A DNA stretch of 64,000 nt, taken from Sphingobacteriales bacterium TSM_CSS. GTDB lineage: Bacteria > Bacteroidota > Bacteroidia > Chitinophagales > UBA2359. The DNA lies in contig NBMY01000117.1 of NCBI GenBank assembly GCA_002212985.1, positions 1 through 64,000 of the forward strand, given 5' to 3'. The stretch's first letter is position 1; every line of letters starts with the position of its first letter. Under the pieces are notes generated by a model. The model worked only from the letters and a program-made list of their open reading frames with translations, did no database searches and was not told the DNA's origin. This document shows, piece after piece, positions 54,729-63,270 of this stretch. The position numbers were made by a program, and so were the translations under genes.

Positions 54729-56444
54729 TTAAAGAACTTTTACCCTGCTAAGGTGTTTGCCGTTTTCATCGTACAGGTGTACGGCGCAGGCCAAACAAGG
54801 GTCGAAGGAGTGAATAGTGCGCAGGATTTCGAGCGGTTGTTCGGGGTTGGCAATGGGTGTTTGCAACAAGGCCGATTCATAGGCCGACATTTGCCCCTTT
54901 GCATCTCTGGGCGAGGCATTCCAGGTGGTAGGTACTACCAACTGGTAGTTGGCAATTTTGGAATCTTCAATAACAATCCAATGTCCAAGGGCGCCGCGCG
55001 GCGCTTCTGTATGGCCTACACCGGTGGCTTTTGCGGGCCATTTTTTCGGGTCAAATTTTTCCATATCAGCCATTCGGGTATCGCCGTTTTTAATGTTTTG
55101 TATCAGCTTGTCATAAAAATCAATTGCCCAGTTGGCAATAATTTGCGATTCAATTGCGCGGGCTGCGGTTCTGCCAAGCGTAGAAAACAGGGCTGCTGCG
55201 GGCACTTTAAGAACCGAAAGCACCGAGTCGACGGCTGCCTTAAACTCTTCTTTACCGCGTGCATAGCCTACCAGTACTCGTGCAAGCGGTCCTACTTCCA
55301 TGGCATTGCCTTTCCACCGGGGTGTTTTAAGGAAACTGTATTTTTGTTCTACATCAAGGTGTTCGTAAGGAGGTTTCGGGCCGGTGTAGTTTAATTTGGT
55401 TTCACCTTTCCAGGGGTGCAGCCCTACGCTGTCGCCGCCTGCATAGGTGTACCACGAGTTGGAGATAAACTCCTGTACTTCGCTGTCGCTGCGCAAATCT
55501 ACCTCATACACCTTGCTGAGGTCTTTGTTTAAGATTGCGCCAGCCGGAAAACGGTACGAAGCAGTATCGGAATACCCGTTATCGGGCAAATCGCCATATA
55601 CCAGATAGTTACCCAAGCCGCCGCCAATTCCACCCCAATCGAGATAATAAGGGGCAATGGCCAGCAAATCCGGAATATATACCTGATTGATAAAATCTCT
55701 TGCCTGATATAAGAGCTGTTGTACATAAGCCAGTCTTTCGGCATTTATGGCGCTTACATCGTCAATGCCTATGGAGCAAGCCATACCGCCCACCAAAAAG
55801 TTGGGGTGCGGATTTTTACCGCCAAAAATGGTATGTATTTTAACAATTTCCTTTTGCCATTCCAGCGCTTCAAGGTAGTGCGCCAGCCCAATAAGGTTAA
55901 TTTCGCTGGGTAGTTTATAGGCTGCATGACCCCAATAGCCATTGGCAAAAATGCCCAGTTGCCCGCTTTCTACAAATTTTTTCACCCTTTTTTGAAGGTC
56001 TGAAAAATAGCCGGGTGAACTTTTAGGATAGCTGGAAATGCTTTGTGCAATTTCAGATGTTTTTTTGGGGTCTGCTTTCAGGGAATCTACTACATCAACC
56101 CAATCCATGGCGTGCAGGTGGTAAAAATGCACAACGTGGTCGTGCATGTATTGGGTGCAGAACATCAGGTTTCTAACCATTTCGGCATTGGGGGGTATGG
56201 TAATTCCTAATGCATCTTCTACGGCACGGCACGATGCCAGAGAGTGAACAGAGGTGCATACGCCGCAAACCCGCCCTACAAATGCCCATGCATCTCGGGG
56301 GTCGCGCCCTTTGAGTATTTCTTCCAGCAGCCGCACCATAGTGCCCGAACTGTAGGCATTTTCAACCTTGCCGTTTTGAATATCGGCTTCTATACGCAAA
56401 TGACCCTCAATACGAGTTATGGGGTCAATAACTATTCTGCTCAT
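54729..56444 (-). CDS. hyaB: [NiFe] hydrogenase large (catalytic) subunit
   Basis: Catalytic subunit that splits H2 at a Ni-Fe(CN)2CO centre in the periplasm. 571 residues. The N-terminal ITRIEGHLRIE and L1 motif GRVCGVCTSVH (Cys60, Cys63) and the C-terminal L2 motif DPCLACAVH (Cys550, Cys553) supply the four nickel ligands. Cleavage after His556 would remove a 15-residue tail ending SRVKVL, the job of the protease two genes on. It carries no signal peptide, as expected, and is exported together with the Tat-bearing small subunit. Closest by motif to group 1 membrane-bound uptake enzymes. Confidence 0.98.
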   Translation of the reverse strand: MSRIVIDPITRIEGHLRIEADIQNGKVENAYSSGTMVRLLEEILKGRDPRDAWAFVGRVCGVCTSVHSLASCRAVEDALGITIPPNAEMVRNLMFCTQYMHDHVVHFYHLHAMDWVDVVDSLKADPKKTSEIAQSISSYPKSSPGYFSDLQKRVKKFVESGQLGIFANGYWGHAAYKLPSEINLIGLAHYLEALEWQKEIVKIHTIFGGKNPHPNFLVGGMACSIGIDDVSAINAERLAYVQQLLYQARDFINQVYIPDLLAIAPYYLDWGGIGGGLGNYLVYGDLPDNGYSDTASYRFPAGAILNKDLSKVYEVDLRSDSEVQEFISNSWYTYAGGDSVGLHPWKGETKLNYTGPKPPYEHLDVEQKYSFLKTPRWKGNAMEVGPLARVLVGYARGKEEFKAAVDSVLSVLKVPAAALFSTLGRTAARAIESQIIANWAIDFYDKLIQNIKNGDTRMADMEKFDPKKWPAKATGVGHTEAPRGALGHWIVIEDSKIANYQLVVPTTWNASPRDAKGQMSAYESALLQTPIANPEQPLEILRTIHSFDPCLACAVHLYDENGKHLSRVKVL

Positions 56445-56518
56445 AGTGTGTTGTTTTTAAATTTCTCTGCATTGGTTCTACAGGATAAAAATCGGTTGTA
56501 AACAGGGGGTGTGGCGGG

Positions 56519-57646
56519 CTATTTTTTCAATTCTTTTTCAGATTCTTTACCTTCGGTAATTAAATCTTCAATCAACTTGTTTTTTCTGATGTTGGTGGCA
56601 ATAGCATGTGCTGCAAGTCCGCCTGCGGTTAACACAGCGGCGCCGATACCTATTTCATCGGCATTGCTTTCAATACCAAAGCCGGGGAAGGTTTGCATGC
56701 GTCTGTACAATGGGCCGGCATCCCAGTAGTTGTCTTCGCTGCAGCCAATACAACCATGCCCCGATTGAATGGGGTAGCTTACACCATTGTTCCATCGGGT
56801 TACGCTGCAGGCGTTGTAGGTCATGGGTCCTTTGCATCCTACTTTGTACAGGCAATATCCTTTTTTGGCGTTTTCATCGTCAAAGGTTTCTACAAACAGG
56901 CCGGCATCGTAAAATGCCCTGCGTTGGCAGGTATCATGCACCCGTTTTGAATAAAATGCTTTGGGGCGTTTTGCGCCGTCTAATTCGGGCAGGGTGCCAA
57001 AGGTAATAATATGTACCAACACTCCGGCCATCACCTCTCCGATAGGAGGGCAGCCCGGAACACGTATTATTGGCTTGTCGGTTATGATTTTGTGTATGGG
57101 AGTTGCCGAGGTGGGGTTGGGGTAAGCAGCCTGCACACACCCGTTGCAGGCACAACTGCCCCATGCAATAAGGGCTTTGGCGCCTGCGGCTGCTTCTTTC
57201 AATATATCTTCGGCAGTACGGCCGCCAATGCAGCAGTACACACCGTTATTGTCGGTAGGAACGGTTCCTTCCACACATAAAATGTATTCTCCGTAATAGT
57301 CTTTCATAGTTTTTGCCTTGGCAACTTCTGCCTGATGCCCTGATGCAGCCATGAGTGTTTCGGTATAATCCAGCGATAGTTTATCCAACAGAATATCGGC
57401 AACTATGGGGTGCGAAGAACGGATAAAAGATTCGCTGCAGCACGTGCATTCCTGAAAGTGCAGCCATATTACCGGTACCCGATGTTGCGTTTGCAGCGCT
57501 TGTGCCACCTGTGCCACTCCGCTGCTTTCCAAGCCAAGGTAAGCAGCCATCATTGCACAAAATTTCATGAAATCGCGCCGGGAATAGCCTTTTTCTATTA
57601 TGTCGTCGTAATAGGTTTTGCGCCCGATAGTAGTAATTTGTGCCAT
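56519..57646 (-). CDS. hyaA: [NiFe] hydrogenase small subunit, oxygen-tolerant type
   Basis: Electron-transfer subunit with three iron-sulfur clusters. From the ATG at 57646 it is 375 residues; the Tat signal is SRRDFMKFC (residues 22-30) followed by a hydrophobic stretch. The proximal cluster region has Cys67-Thr-Cys69-Cys70 (ECTCCSESF), Cys165 and Cys170 (GSCACNGC) and Cys199 (VPGCPPI): six cysteines, matching positions 17, 19, 20, 115, 120 and 149 of E. coli HyaA with a constant offset of 50. Cysteines 19 and 120 are the extra pair that makes the [4Fe-3S] cluster of oxygen-tolerant enzymes. Distal and medial cluster residues are present (YCLYKVGCKGP, NACSVTRWN, GHGCIGC). A C-terminal membrane anchor (about 326-345) docks on the cytochrome. 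First gene of the operon. Confidence 0.97.
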   Translation of the reverse strand: MAQITTIGRKTYYDDIIEKGYSRRDFMKFCAMMAAYLGLESSGVAQVAQALQTQHRVPVIWLHFQECTCCSESFIRSSHPIVADILLDKLSLDYTETLMAASGHQAEVAKAKTMKDYYGEYILCVEGTVPTDNNGVYCCIGGRTAEDILKEAAAGAKALIAWGSCACNGCVQAAYPNPTSATPIHKIITDKPIIRVPGCPPIGEVMAGVLVHIITFGTLPELDGAKRPKAFYSKRVHDTCQRRAFYDAGLFVETFDDENAKKGYCLYKVGCKGPMTYNACSVTRWNNGVSYPIQSGHGCIGCSEDNYWDAGPLYRRMQTFPGFGIESNADEIGIGAAVLTAGGLAAHAIATNIRKNKLIEDLITEGKESEKELKK

Positions 57647-57824
57647 ACCGCAGAAATTTAAAGGGTAAATAATAAAATAGCCTTTGCAAATTTCAGTATT
57701 GGCAGCCAAACCGCCAATGATAAAAATCAACAAGCAAGGTGACTTTTATCACCTTCCGGCTACTTTTAATTCGCGTATCTTTACCACACCTTACCTTTTT
57801 AATTATTGCTTAAAATTCAGTACC
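57647..57824. promoter_or_regulatory. Divergent control region of hya and hyp genes
   Basis: 178 bases between the hydrogenase small-subunit ATG (minus) and the small His-rich protein ATG (plus). A near-consensus -7 box TATCTTTA lies at 57776-57783, 42 bases ahead of the plus-strand gene. No clear minus-strand box or regulator site was found. Shared control of structural and maturation genes is inferred. Confidence 0.45.
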
Positions 57825-58040
57825 ATGTATCGTTATTTCTTTTTCGTTGTTTTGTTGCTGGGGCATAGTAATATTTATGCCCACCCGGGACACGGCAATA
57901 TTGATTTTCACTCATTGTGGCACTATTTGCTTACACCAGAGCATGGGTTGCCGGTATTGGTAATGCTTGTTTTAACCCTTGCAGGGTTTTACCGCTATGG
58001 TAAGAAAGCGGTTCCGGCAAAGCAAAAGGCACAAAAATAG
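57825..58040 (+). CDS. Small His-rich membrane protein in hydrogenase locus
   Basis: A 71-residue protein from the ATG at 57825; the frame is open further upstream but only this start gives a signal sequence (FFFVVLLLGHSNIYA, residues 5-19). The predicted mature N-terminus starts HPGHG, with histidines at 20, 23, 29, 33 and 40 in a 21-residue extracytoplasmic stretch, then one membrane helix (about 42-57) and a basic tail (KKAVPAKQKAQK). HupE/UreJ nickel permeases also begin with HPG-type motifs, but those have several helices; this is at most a fragment-like relative. It lies 9 bases before hypA. A role in metal capture or hydrogenase assembly is only a guess. Confidence 0.7.
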   Translation: MYRYFFFVVLLLGHSNIYAHPGHGNIDFHSLWHYLLTPEHGLPVLVMLVLTLAGFYRYGKKAVPAKQKAQK

Positions 58041-58049
58041 TTTCATTGT

Positions 58050-58391
58050 ATGCACGAACTGTCGCTGGTTTGCGGCATTATTGATGCCGCTTGTGAGGTG
58101 ATGCAAAACAACGGTGCCACCCAAATTGAGGAAATTGAACTGGAAATTGGCCTATTAACCGGTATTGAGTGGGAAGCCTTTGATTTGGCCTGGCAAACTG
58201 CCCGCCGCAATACACCTTTGGCTGCTGCTTCATGCCATATTGCAAAAAAAGAAGGACGGGCAGAATGTTTGGAATGCGGACGGTTATATAGTGTTGTATC
58301 CCTTGCCGATGTGTGTCCGGAGTGTCGATCCTATTTCAAAAATATTGTAAGCGGCGAAGAATTGCGCATAACTGCGTTGGTGGTTAAATAA
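58050..58391 (+). CDS. hypA: Hydrogenase nickel insertion protein HypA
   Basis: Nickel chaperone that works with HypB to load Ni into the large subunit. 113 residues, usual length. The N-terminal MHELSL holds the Ni-binding His2; the structural zinc site is Cys73-Cys76 (CLEC) and Cys89-Cys92 (CPEC). First of the hyp maturation genes, read rightward. A hairpin follows it before hypB. Confidence 0.97.
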   Translation: MHELSLVCGIIDAACEVMQNNGATQIEEIELEIGLLTGIEWEAFDLAWQTARRNTPLAAASCHIAKKEGRAECLECGRLYSVVSLADVCPECRSYFKNIVSGEELRITALVVK

Positions 58392-58392
58392 T

Positions 58393-58425
58393 AACCCGAA
58401 TAAAACAACTGCCCATATTCGGGTT
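58393..58425 (+). terminator. Hairpin between hypA and hypB
   Basis: Perfect 10-bp stem AACCCGAATA (58393-58402) / TATTCGGGTT (58416-58425), loop of 13, followed by a T/A-rich tail (TAAATAATTTT). It starts two bases after the hypA stop and lies before a separate -7 box of hypB. Possibly a partial terminator or processing site. Confidence 0.45.
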
Positions 58426-58439
58426 TAAATAATTTTGAG

Positions 58440-58447
58440 TATCTTTG
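58440..58447 (+). promoter_or_regulatory. -7 promoter box (TATCTTTG) of hypB
   Basis: TATCTTTG, 61 bases ahead of the hypB ATG and 15 bases beyond the hairpin, suggesting that hypB onward has its own start of transcription. -33 region is AT-rich (GTTTAAATAATTTTGAG) without clear TTG. Confidence 0.45.
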
Positions 58448-58508
58448 CTTATAGGCATTGCAATATTTTCTACTCTTGCTCATTACCTAACCCGTAAAAT
58501 CTTTTTTT

Positions 58509-59378
58509 ATGTGTGCTACTTGCGGTTGCTCTGCTCAGGACGGAAACAATTCTGTCACCATTCGGTTGGTGAAACCCGGTCTGCAGCATTTTCAAAACCT
58601 GAAACCCGTTCAAAACGAGGATCACCTTCATGCCGATGAACACCCTCATAAACATCCCGACCATACCAACCAACACCAACACAACGAAGGCAACAAAAAA
58701 ATCAGCCTCGAAATAGACGTACTTGCCCAAAACAAGCTTGCCGCAGTGCGCAACCGTGGTTTTTTTGAAGGGCGCAACATGAAAGTCATCAACCTGGTCA
58801 GTTCTCCGGGTTCGGGTAAAACAACCTTGCTCGAAAAAACACTCGTTCAGTGGAAACCCGGCGTGCCGGTGTATGTAATAGAAGGCGACCAACAAACCGA
58901 TAACGATGCCCGCCGTATTGCCAAAACAGGGGTTAAAGTGGTGCAGATAAACACCGGAACTGGGTGCCACCTTGATGCTCCCATGATTAGCAATGCCCTG
59001 CACGAACTGAACCCCGAATTTGGTTCGGTACTGTTTATTGAAAACGTAGGCAATTTAGTTTGTCCGGCAATGTTTGACCTTGGCGAGCAGGCAAGGGTAG
59101 TTATTATGAGCGTTACCGAAGGGGAAGACAAACCACTGAAATACCCTCACATGTTCCACTCTTCTGACATTTGCCTTATCAACAAAACAGACCTGCTTCC
59201 TTATGTTGACTTTGATATGGATAAGGCAATATCTTATGTTTACCGCGTAAGCCATGTGCAGGATTGTCTTCCCGTATCGGCAACCAAAAACACCGGATTG
59301 GAAAACTGGTACCGGTGGCTCAGTAACTTGCTGGCACAGAACAGTTCGCAGGTAACAGCCAAAGTTCAGGCTTTATAA
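58509..59378 (+). CDS. hypB: Hydrogenase nickel incorporation GTPase HypB
   Basis: GTPase that drives nickel delivery with HypA. 289 residues: N-terminal high-affinity metal motif CATCGC (Cys2, Cys5, Cys7), a His/Asp-rich nickel-storage stretch (about 52-68, with HPHKHPDHTNQHQH), then the GTPase domain from about residue 90: SSPGSGKTTLLEKT (P-loop), EGDQQTDNDARRI, the metal site TGTGCHLDA, ENVGNLVCPA, and NKTDLLPYVDFD. All motifs intact. The His-rich stretch gives extra nickel storage. Confidence 0.98.
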   Translation: MCATCGCSAQDGNNSVTIRLVKPGLQHFQNLKPVQNEDHLHADEHPHKHPDHTNQHQHNEGNKKISLEIDVLAQNKLAAVRNRGFFEGRNMKVINLVSSPGSGKTTLLEKTLVQWKPGVPVYVIEGDQQTDNDARRIAKTGVKVVQINTGTGCHLDAPMISNALHELNPEFGSVLFIENVGNLVCPAMFDLGEQARVVIMSVTEGEDKPLKYPHMFHSSDICLINKTDLLPYVDFDMDKAISYVYRVSHVQDCLPVSATKNTGLENWYRWLSNLLAQNSSQVTAKVQAL

Positions 59379-59425
59379 AACACCACACGGCAAACAAGTG
59401 TGGTAAATTTTAAGTAAAGCGCTAT

Positions 59426-61747
59426 ATGGCGGCCTTCAGCATACAGATACAGGGGCAGGTTCAAGGCGTCGGATTCAGGCCGCTGGTATTGCTTTTTGCG
59501 GTTCGATATGGTGTAAGCGGTTGGGTTAGTAACGGGGTTGACGGTGTACAAATATTGGCTGTTGGAAACCCCGGCGAGGTTGAGGCATTTTACAACACCA
59601 TTTTGCAGCATCCGCCGCCAAGAGCCATTATTACCCATGCCTTCATGGAAGAAACAGTTTTGCCTAATCCGGTTCCGGCTCATTTTTATATAACAGAAAG
59701 CAAAGCCGAAGGTGTACCCAACCTGCTCATTACCCCCGATTTAGGCATGTGTGCAAAATGCCGCCGGGAGTTGCAGACCCCCCAAAACCGCCGCTACCGG
59801 TATCCGTTTACCACCTGTACCCAATGTGGGCCGCGGTATTCCATTTTATTCGGCTTGCCATACGATCGCGAAACAACCGCCATGCACCCCTTTGCCATGT
59901 GCAGCCGGTGCCGCAACGAGTACAACAATACCCGTAACCGCCGGTTTTACTCGCAAACCAATTCCTGCCCAAATTGTGCCATTCCGCTTTATTTAACCAA
60001 TGCCGCTGGCAACCTGTTGCAAAGCGAGACAGGCGCAGCCATAAACCAAACCCTGCAATGCCTGCAAAACGGACAAATAGTTGCCGTTAAAGGCATAGGC
60101 GGTTTTTTGCTGTTAACCGATGCCACACAACCCGAAGCCGTAAACAGGCTTCGGGAGCGCAAAAACCGGCCGGCAAAGCCTTTTGCCCTGTTGTATCCTA
60201 ACCTGGCCGCACTGCGTCTTGATGCCCATGTTTCTAATGCCGAAGCGACTGCTTTTTTGTCTATTGAAAGTCCTGTGGTATTGGTAAATCTGTTACCCAA
60301 GCCGCAGAGCAATCTGGCAGCGGCGTCTGTAGCGCCCCATCTGGGTAAAATTGGCGCTATGCAACCCTACACGCCTTTGTTGGCGTTGTTATCAGAGCAT
60401 ATTAAAGTGCCTTTGGTTGCTACCAGCGCCAACATCAGCGGTTCGCCCATTATTTACCAAAATGAAACGGCAAGGAAAGAACTGTCAAATATTGCCGATG
60501 TGTTTCTGTGCAACGACCGCAACATTGTGATTCCGCAAGATGACAGCGTGTTACAGTTTACCGCTGCCGGAAAACGGCGCATTTTCCTTCGCCGGTCGCG
60601 CGGGTTTGCGCCAACACTCTTGCCTCATTTGTCTCATGCGGTCAGTTTTTCGGGCTTAGCCATGGGAGCGCATATGAAAAGCACTTTTGCCCTGCAACAT
60701 GCCGGAAACACCTACCTCAGCCAGTATCTGGGCAATCTGGAAAGCTGGGAGGCTCAGCAAAGTTACCTGCATACGCTGCAACATCTGAAAACCATGCTAA
60801 ACGCTCAACCTCGCATTATTTATACCGATTTGCATCCCGATTATTTTGCTACCCGGGCCGGCGCTGAATTTGCCGCCCAAAGCAATATTGCCAGCGTTGC
60901 CGTACAACATCATGAGGCACATTTTGCAGCCGTATTGGCCGAAAACGGGTATGACAACCCCGCTCCCTCAAGTGAACCGGTGCTGGGGGTCATCTTAGAT
61001 GGAACAGGACTGGGTACAGACGGGCATATTTGGGGCGGTGAGTTGCTGGCATACCGCAATGCAAAGTTTGAACGCATAGGGCATTTAAACTATTTTCCAA
61101 GTTTACCGGGCAATAAAATGGCACGTGAACCGCGCCTAAGTGCCTTATCGCTGCTCAGTACGAATACTAAAACAGCACAACAACTCCTGCACAACAAGTT
61201 CTCTGCGGTGGAGTGGCAATACTACCAACGGCTTTTAACTGCCGGCAACCTCTTGCAAACCAGCAGCGCCGGCCGCCTGTTTGATGCTGTGGGGTGTTTG
61301 CTGGGTTTGGGCGATTTACAGTCATACGAAGGGCAGAACGCTATGTATGCAGAAGCACTGGCAGCCCGATTTGCCCGTGGCCGGCGCCTGCCGGACACCT
61401 GCCGATATGAGGTAATATTGACCCCTTCAGGGTGCGCCGATGTGCAGCAACTGACCGCTGCCATAGCCGCCGATGTCCTGAACGGTGTGCAGCCGGAGCT
61501 TATTGCCTTTCATTTTCACCTGTGGTGGTGCCATTGGGTAAAACACGCAGCTCTACAGCACCGGTTCAGAACCGTTGCCTTTAGTGGCGGGGTGTTTCAA
61601 AATGCCCTGCTGACAGATTTAATGGAAAAAATAATCCGGCAACAATCTATACAACTCCTGTTTCACAGGCAACTGTCGCCCAATGATGAGGGTATTGCCT
61701 ACGGCCAGCTGGCATACCCGTTGCTGACCCGTAACTTTACCGCCTGA
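59426..61747 (+). CDS. hypF: Carbamoyltransferase HypF (cyanide ligand synthesis)
   Basis: Makes carbamoyl-adenylate from carbamoyl phosphate and ATP and passes the carbamoyl group to HypE for the CN ligands of the Ni-Fe centre. 773 residues: acylphosphatase domain (IQGQVQGVGFRPLV, about 1-90), two zinc fingers (about 107-190: CAKCRREL, CTQCGPRYS, CSRCRNEY, CPNCAIPL), YrdC-like domain (about 200-385; VAVKGIGGFLLLTDA, KNRPAKPFALLYPN, SANISGSP), and a Kae1-like domain (about 395-770; VQHHEAHFAAVLAENG, GVILDGTGLGTDG, FSGGVFQNALL). Complete. It starts 47 bases after hypB. Confidence 0.97.
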   Translation: MAAFSIQIQGQVQGVGFRPLVLLFAVRYGVSGWVSNGVDGVQILAVGNPGEVEAFYNTILQHPPPRAIITHAFMEETVLPNPVPAHFYITESKAEGVPNLLITPDLGMCAKCRRELQTPQNRRYRYPFTTCTQCGPRYSILFGLPYDRETTAMHPFAMCSRCRNEYNNTRNRRFYSQTNSCPNCAIPLYLTNAAGNLLQSETGAAINQTLQCLQNGQIVAVKGIGGFLLLTDATQPEAVNRLRERKNRPAKPFALLYPNLAALRLDAHVSNAEATAFLSIESPVVLVNLLPKPQSNLAAASVAPHLGKIGAMQPYTPLLALLSEHIKVPLVATSANISGSPIIYQNETARKELSNIADVFLCNDRNIVIPQDDSVLQFTAAGKRRIFLRRSRGFAPTLLPHLSHAVSFSGLAMGAHMKSTFALQHAGNTYLSQYLGNLESWEAQQSYLHTLQHLKTMLNAQPRIIYTDLHPDYFATRAGAEFAAQSNIASVAVQHHEAHFAAVLAENGYDNPAPSSEPVLGVILDGTGLGTDGHIWGGELLAYRNAKFERIGHLNYFPSLPGNKMAREPRLSALSLLSTNTKTAQQLLHNKFSAVEWQYYQRLLTAGNLLQTSSAGRLFDAVGCLLGLGDLQSYEGQNAMYAEALAARFARGRRLPDTCRYEVILTPSGCADVQQLTAAIAADVLNGVQPELIAFHFHLWWCHWVKHAALQHRFRTVAFSGGVFQNALLTDLMEKIIRQQSIQLLFHRQLSPNDEGIAYGQLAYPLLTRNFTA

Positions 61748-61804
61748 ACAGGATTTGTTTTAAAAAAAACCGTACATTAGCCACCAAATTAAATATCTGT
61801 TCCT

Positions 61805-62056
61805 ATGTGTCTGGCCATTCCGGGTAAAATTGAATATATTGAAGCAGCATTAGATGAAACTTTCCGTCTGGCAAACGTATCGTTTGGCGGTGTAAAACGC
61901 AAGGTTAACCTCAGCATGGTTCCCGAAGCAAAAGTTGGCGATTACGTACTGGTGCATGTAGGAGTGGCAATAAGCGTGGTTAATGAGGAAGAAGCTCAAA
62001 AAACGATGGAGTACCTGACACAAATAGGGGAGTTAGATGAACTGAATCCTGCCTGA
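61805..62056 (+). CDS. hypC: Hydrogenase maturation chaperone HypC
   Basis: Small chaperone that carries the Fe(CN)2CO unit with HypD and binds the large subunit. 83 residues. Starts MCLAIPGKI with the essential Cys2 and contains DYVLVHVGVAISVVNEEEA. One copy only, so it must serve both HypD and the hydrogenase. Confidence 0.97.
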   Translation: MCLAIPGKIEYIEAALDETFRLANVSFGGVKRKVNLSMVPEAKVGDYVLVHVGVAISVVNEEEAQKTMEYLTQIGELDELNPA

Positions 62057-62154
62057 AACCGACCGGGAATGGGTTTACCCTTTCATCGGGAAGCCATTTT
62101 CCTCTCATTGCCACTGATTGCTTTTCATAGATGAAATAAAGTACCCGATGCACC

Positions 62155-63267
62155 ATGAAATACCTTTCAGAATACCGCGACGCACAATTAGTGGAGCACC
62201 TGCTGCATCAAATAAACCAAACCATTACCCGCCCATGGACGATTATGGAAATTTGTGGCGGACAAACGCACGGCTTGGTTAAAAACGGCATTATTGACCT
62301 GCTGCCACCACAAATTACCATGGTACACGGACCCGGCTGTCCGGTATGTGTAACGCCGGTAGGTCTTATTGACGATGCTATTGAACTGGCAGAAAAGCAG
62401 CAGGTAATTTTGTGTTCTTTTGGCGATATGCTGCGCGTGCCCGGTTCGGGCAAAAGCCTGCTCGAAGCTAAAGCCGGAGGAGCCGATGTGCGCATGGTTT
62501 ATTCACCCCTCGATGCTCTGCAAATAGCCCAAAAGAATCCGCATCGGGAGGTGGTTTTTTTTGCCGTTGGTTTTGAAACCACTGCCCCCGCAAATGCCCT
62601 TTCGGTAATACAGGCCAGCAGGTTACAGGTAAACAATTACAGCATTTTGGCCTCGCAGGTATTGGTGCCCCCTGCTATGGAAGCAATTTTATCTGACCCG
62701 CAACAACATATTAATGCGTTTCTGGCCGCCGGCCATGTTTGCACCATTATGGGATTGGAGGAATATGAACCAATTGCCCGAAAATATCATATTCCGATCG
62801 TCGTTACCGGATTTGAACCGGTAGATTTGCTGCATGGCATACTAATGGCAGTAAAACAATTGGAAAAAGGTTATGCAAATGTAGAAAACCAATACGCACG
62901 TGTGGTATATGCGCATGGAAATGCACATGCCCGAAAAGTAATTGACACTGTTTTTGAAGTATCGGAACGCGAGTGGCGGGGCATTGGAAACATTGAGGGC
63001 AGCGGTTATGAAGTACGCAACGAGTTTGCCGCCCATAATGCCCGTATCAAGTTCGGATTACAGCATAGAGAAGCGCCTGAACAAAGCGAGTGCATTGCCG
63101 GAGCTGTTTTAAAAGGATTAAAAAAACCCCGGGAATGTCCGAATTTCGGAACAAAATGCCGCCCCGAAAATCCGTTAGGTGCGCCTATGGTGTCGTCAGA
63201 AGGAGCTTGTGCTGCTTATTACCATTATGCTTCCGGCAACCTGCTGTTACAACATGATAAAGTTTAG
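62155..63267 (+). CDS. hypD: Hydrogenase maturation protein HypD
   Basis: Fe-S scaffold on which the Fe(CN)2CO group is built with HypC and HypE. 370 residues. Key features: [26 protein letters not shown], the redox pair and cluster cysteines in VKGFGT-like C-terminal [18 protein letters not shown] and [12 protein letters not shown], plus [10 protein letters not shown] and AGHVCTIMG. Complete. It lies 98 bases after hypC and 3 bases before hypE. Confidence 0.97.
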   Translation: MKYLSEYRDAQLVEHLLHQINQTITRPWTIMEICGGQTHGLVKNGIIDLLPPQITMVHGPGCPVCVTPVGLIDDAIELAEKQQVILCSFGDMLRVPGSGKSLLEAKAGGADVRMVYSPLDALQIAQKNPHREVVFFAVGFETTAPANALSVIQASRLQVNNYSILASQVLVPPAMEAILSDPQQHINAFLAAGHVCTIMGLEEYEPIARKYHIPIVVTGFEPVDLLHGILMAVKQLEKGYANVENQYARVVYAHGNAHARKVIDTVFEVSEREWRGIGNIEGSGYEVRNEFAAHNARIKFGLQHREAPEQSECIAGAVLKGLKKPRECPNFGTKCRPENPLGAPMVSSEGACAAYYHYASGNLLLQHDKV

Positions 63268-63270
63268 CTT

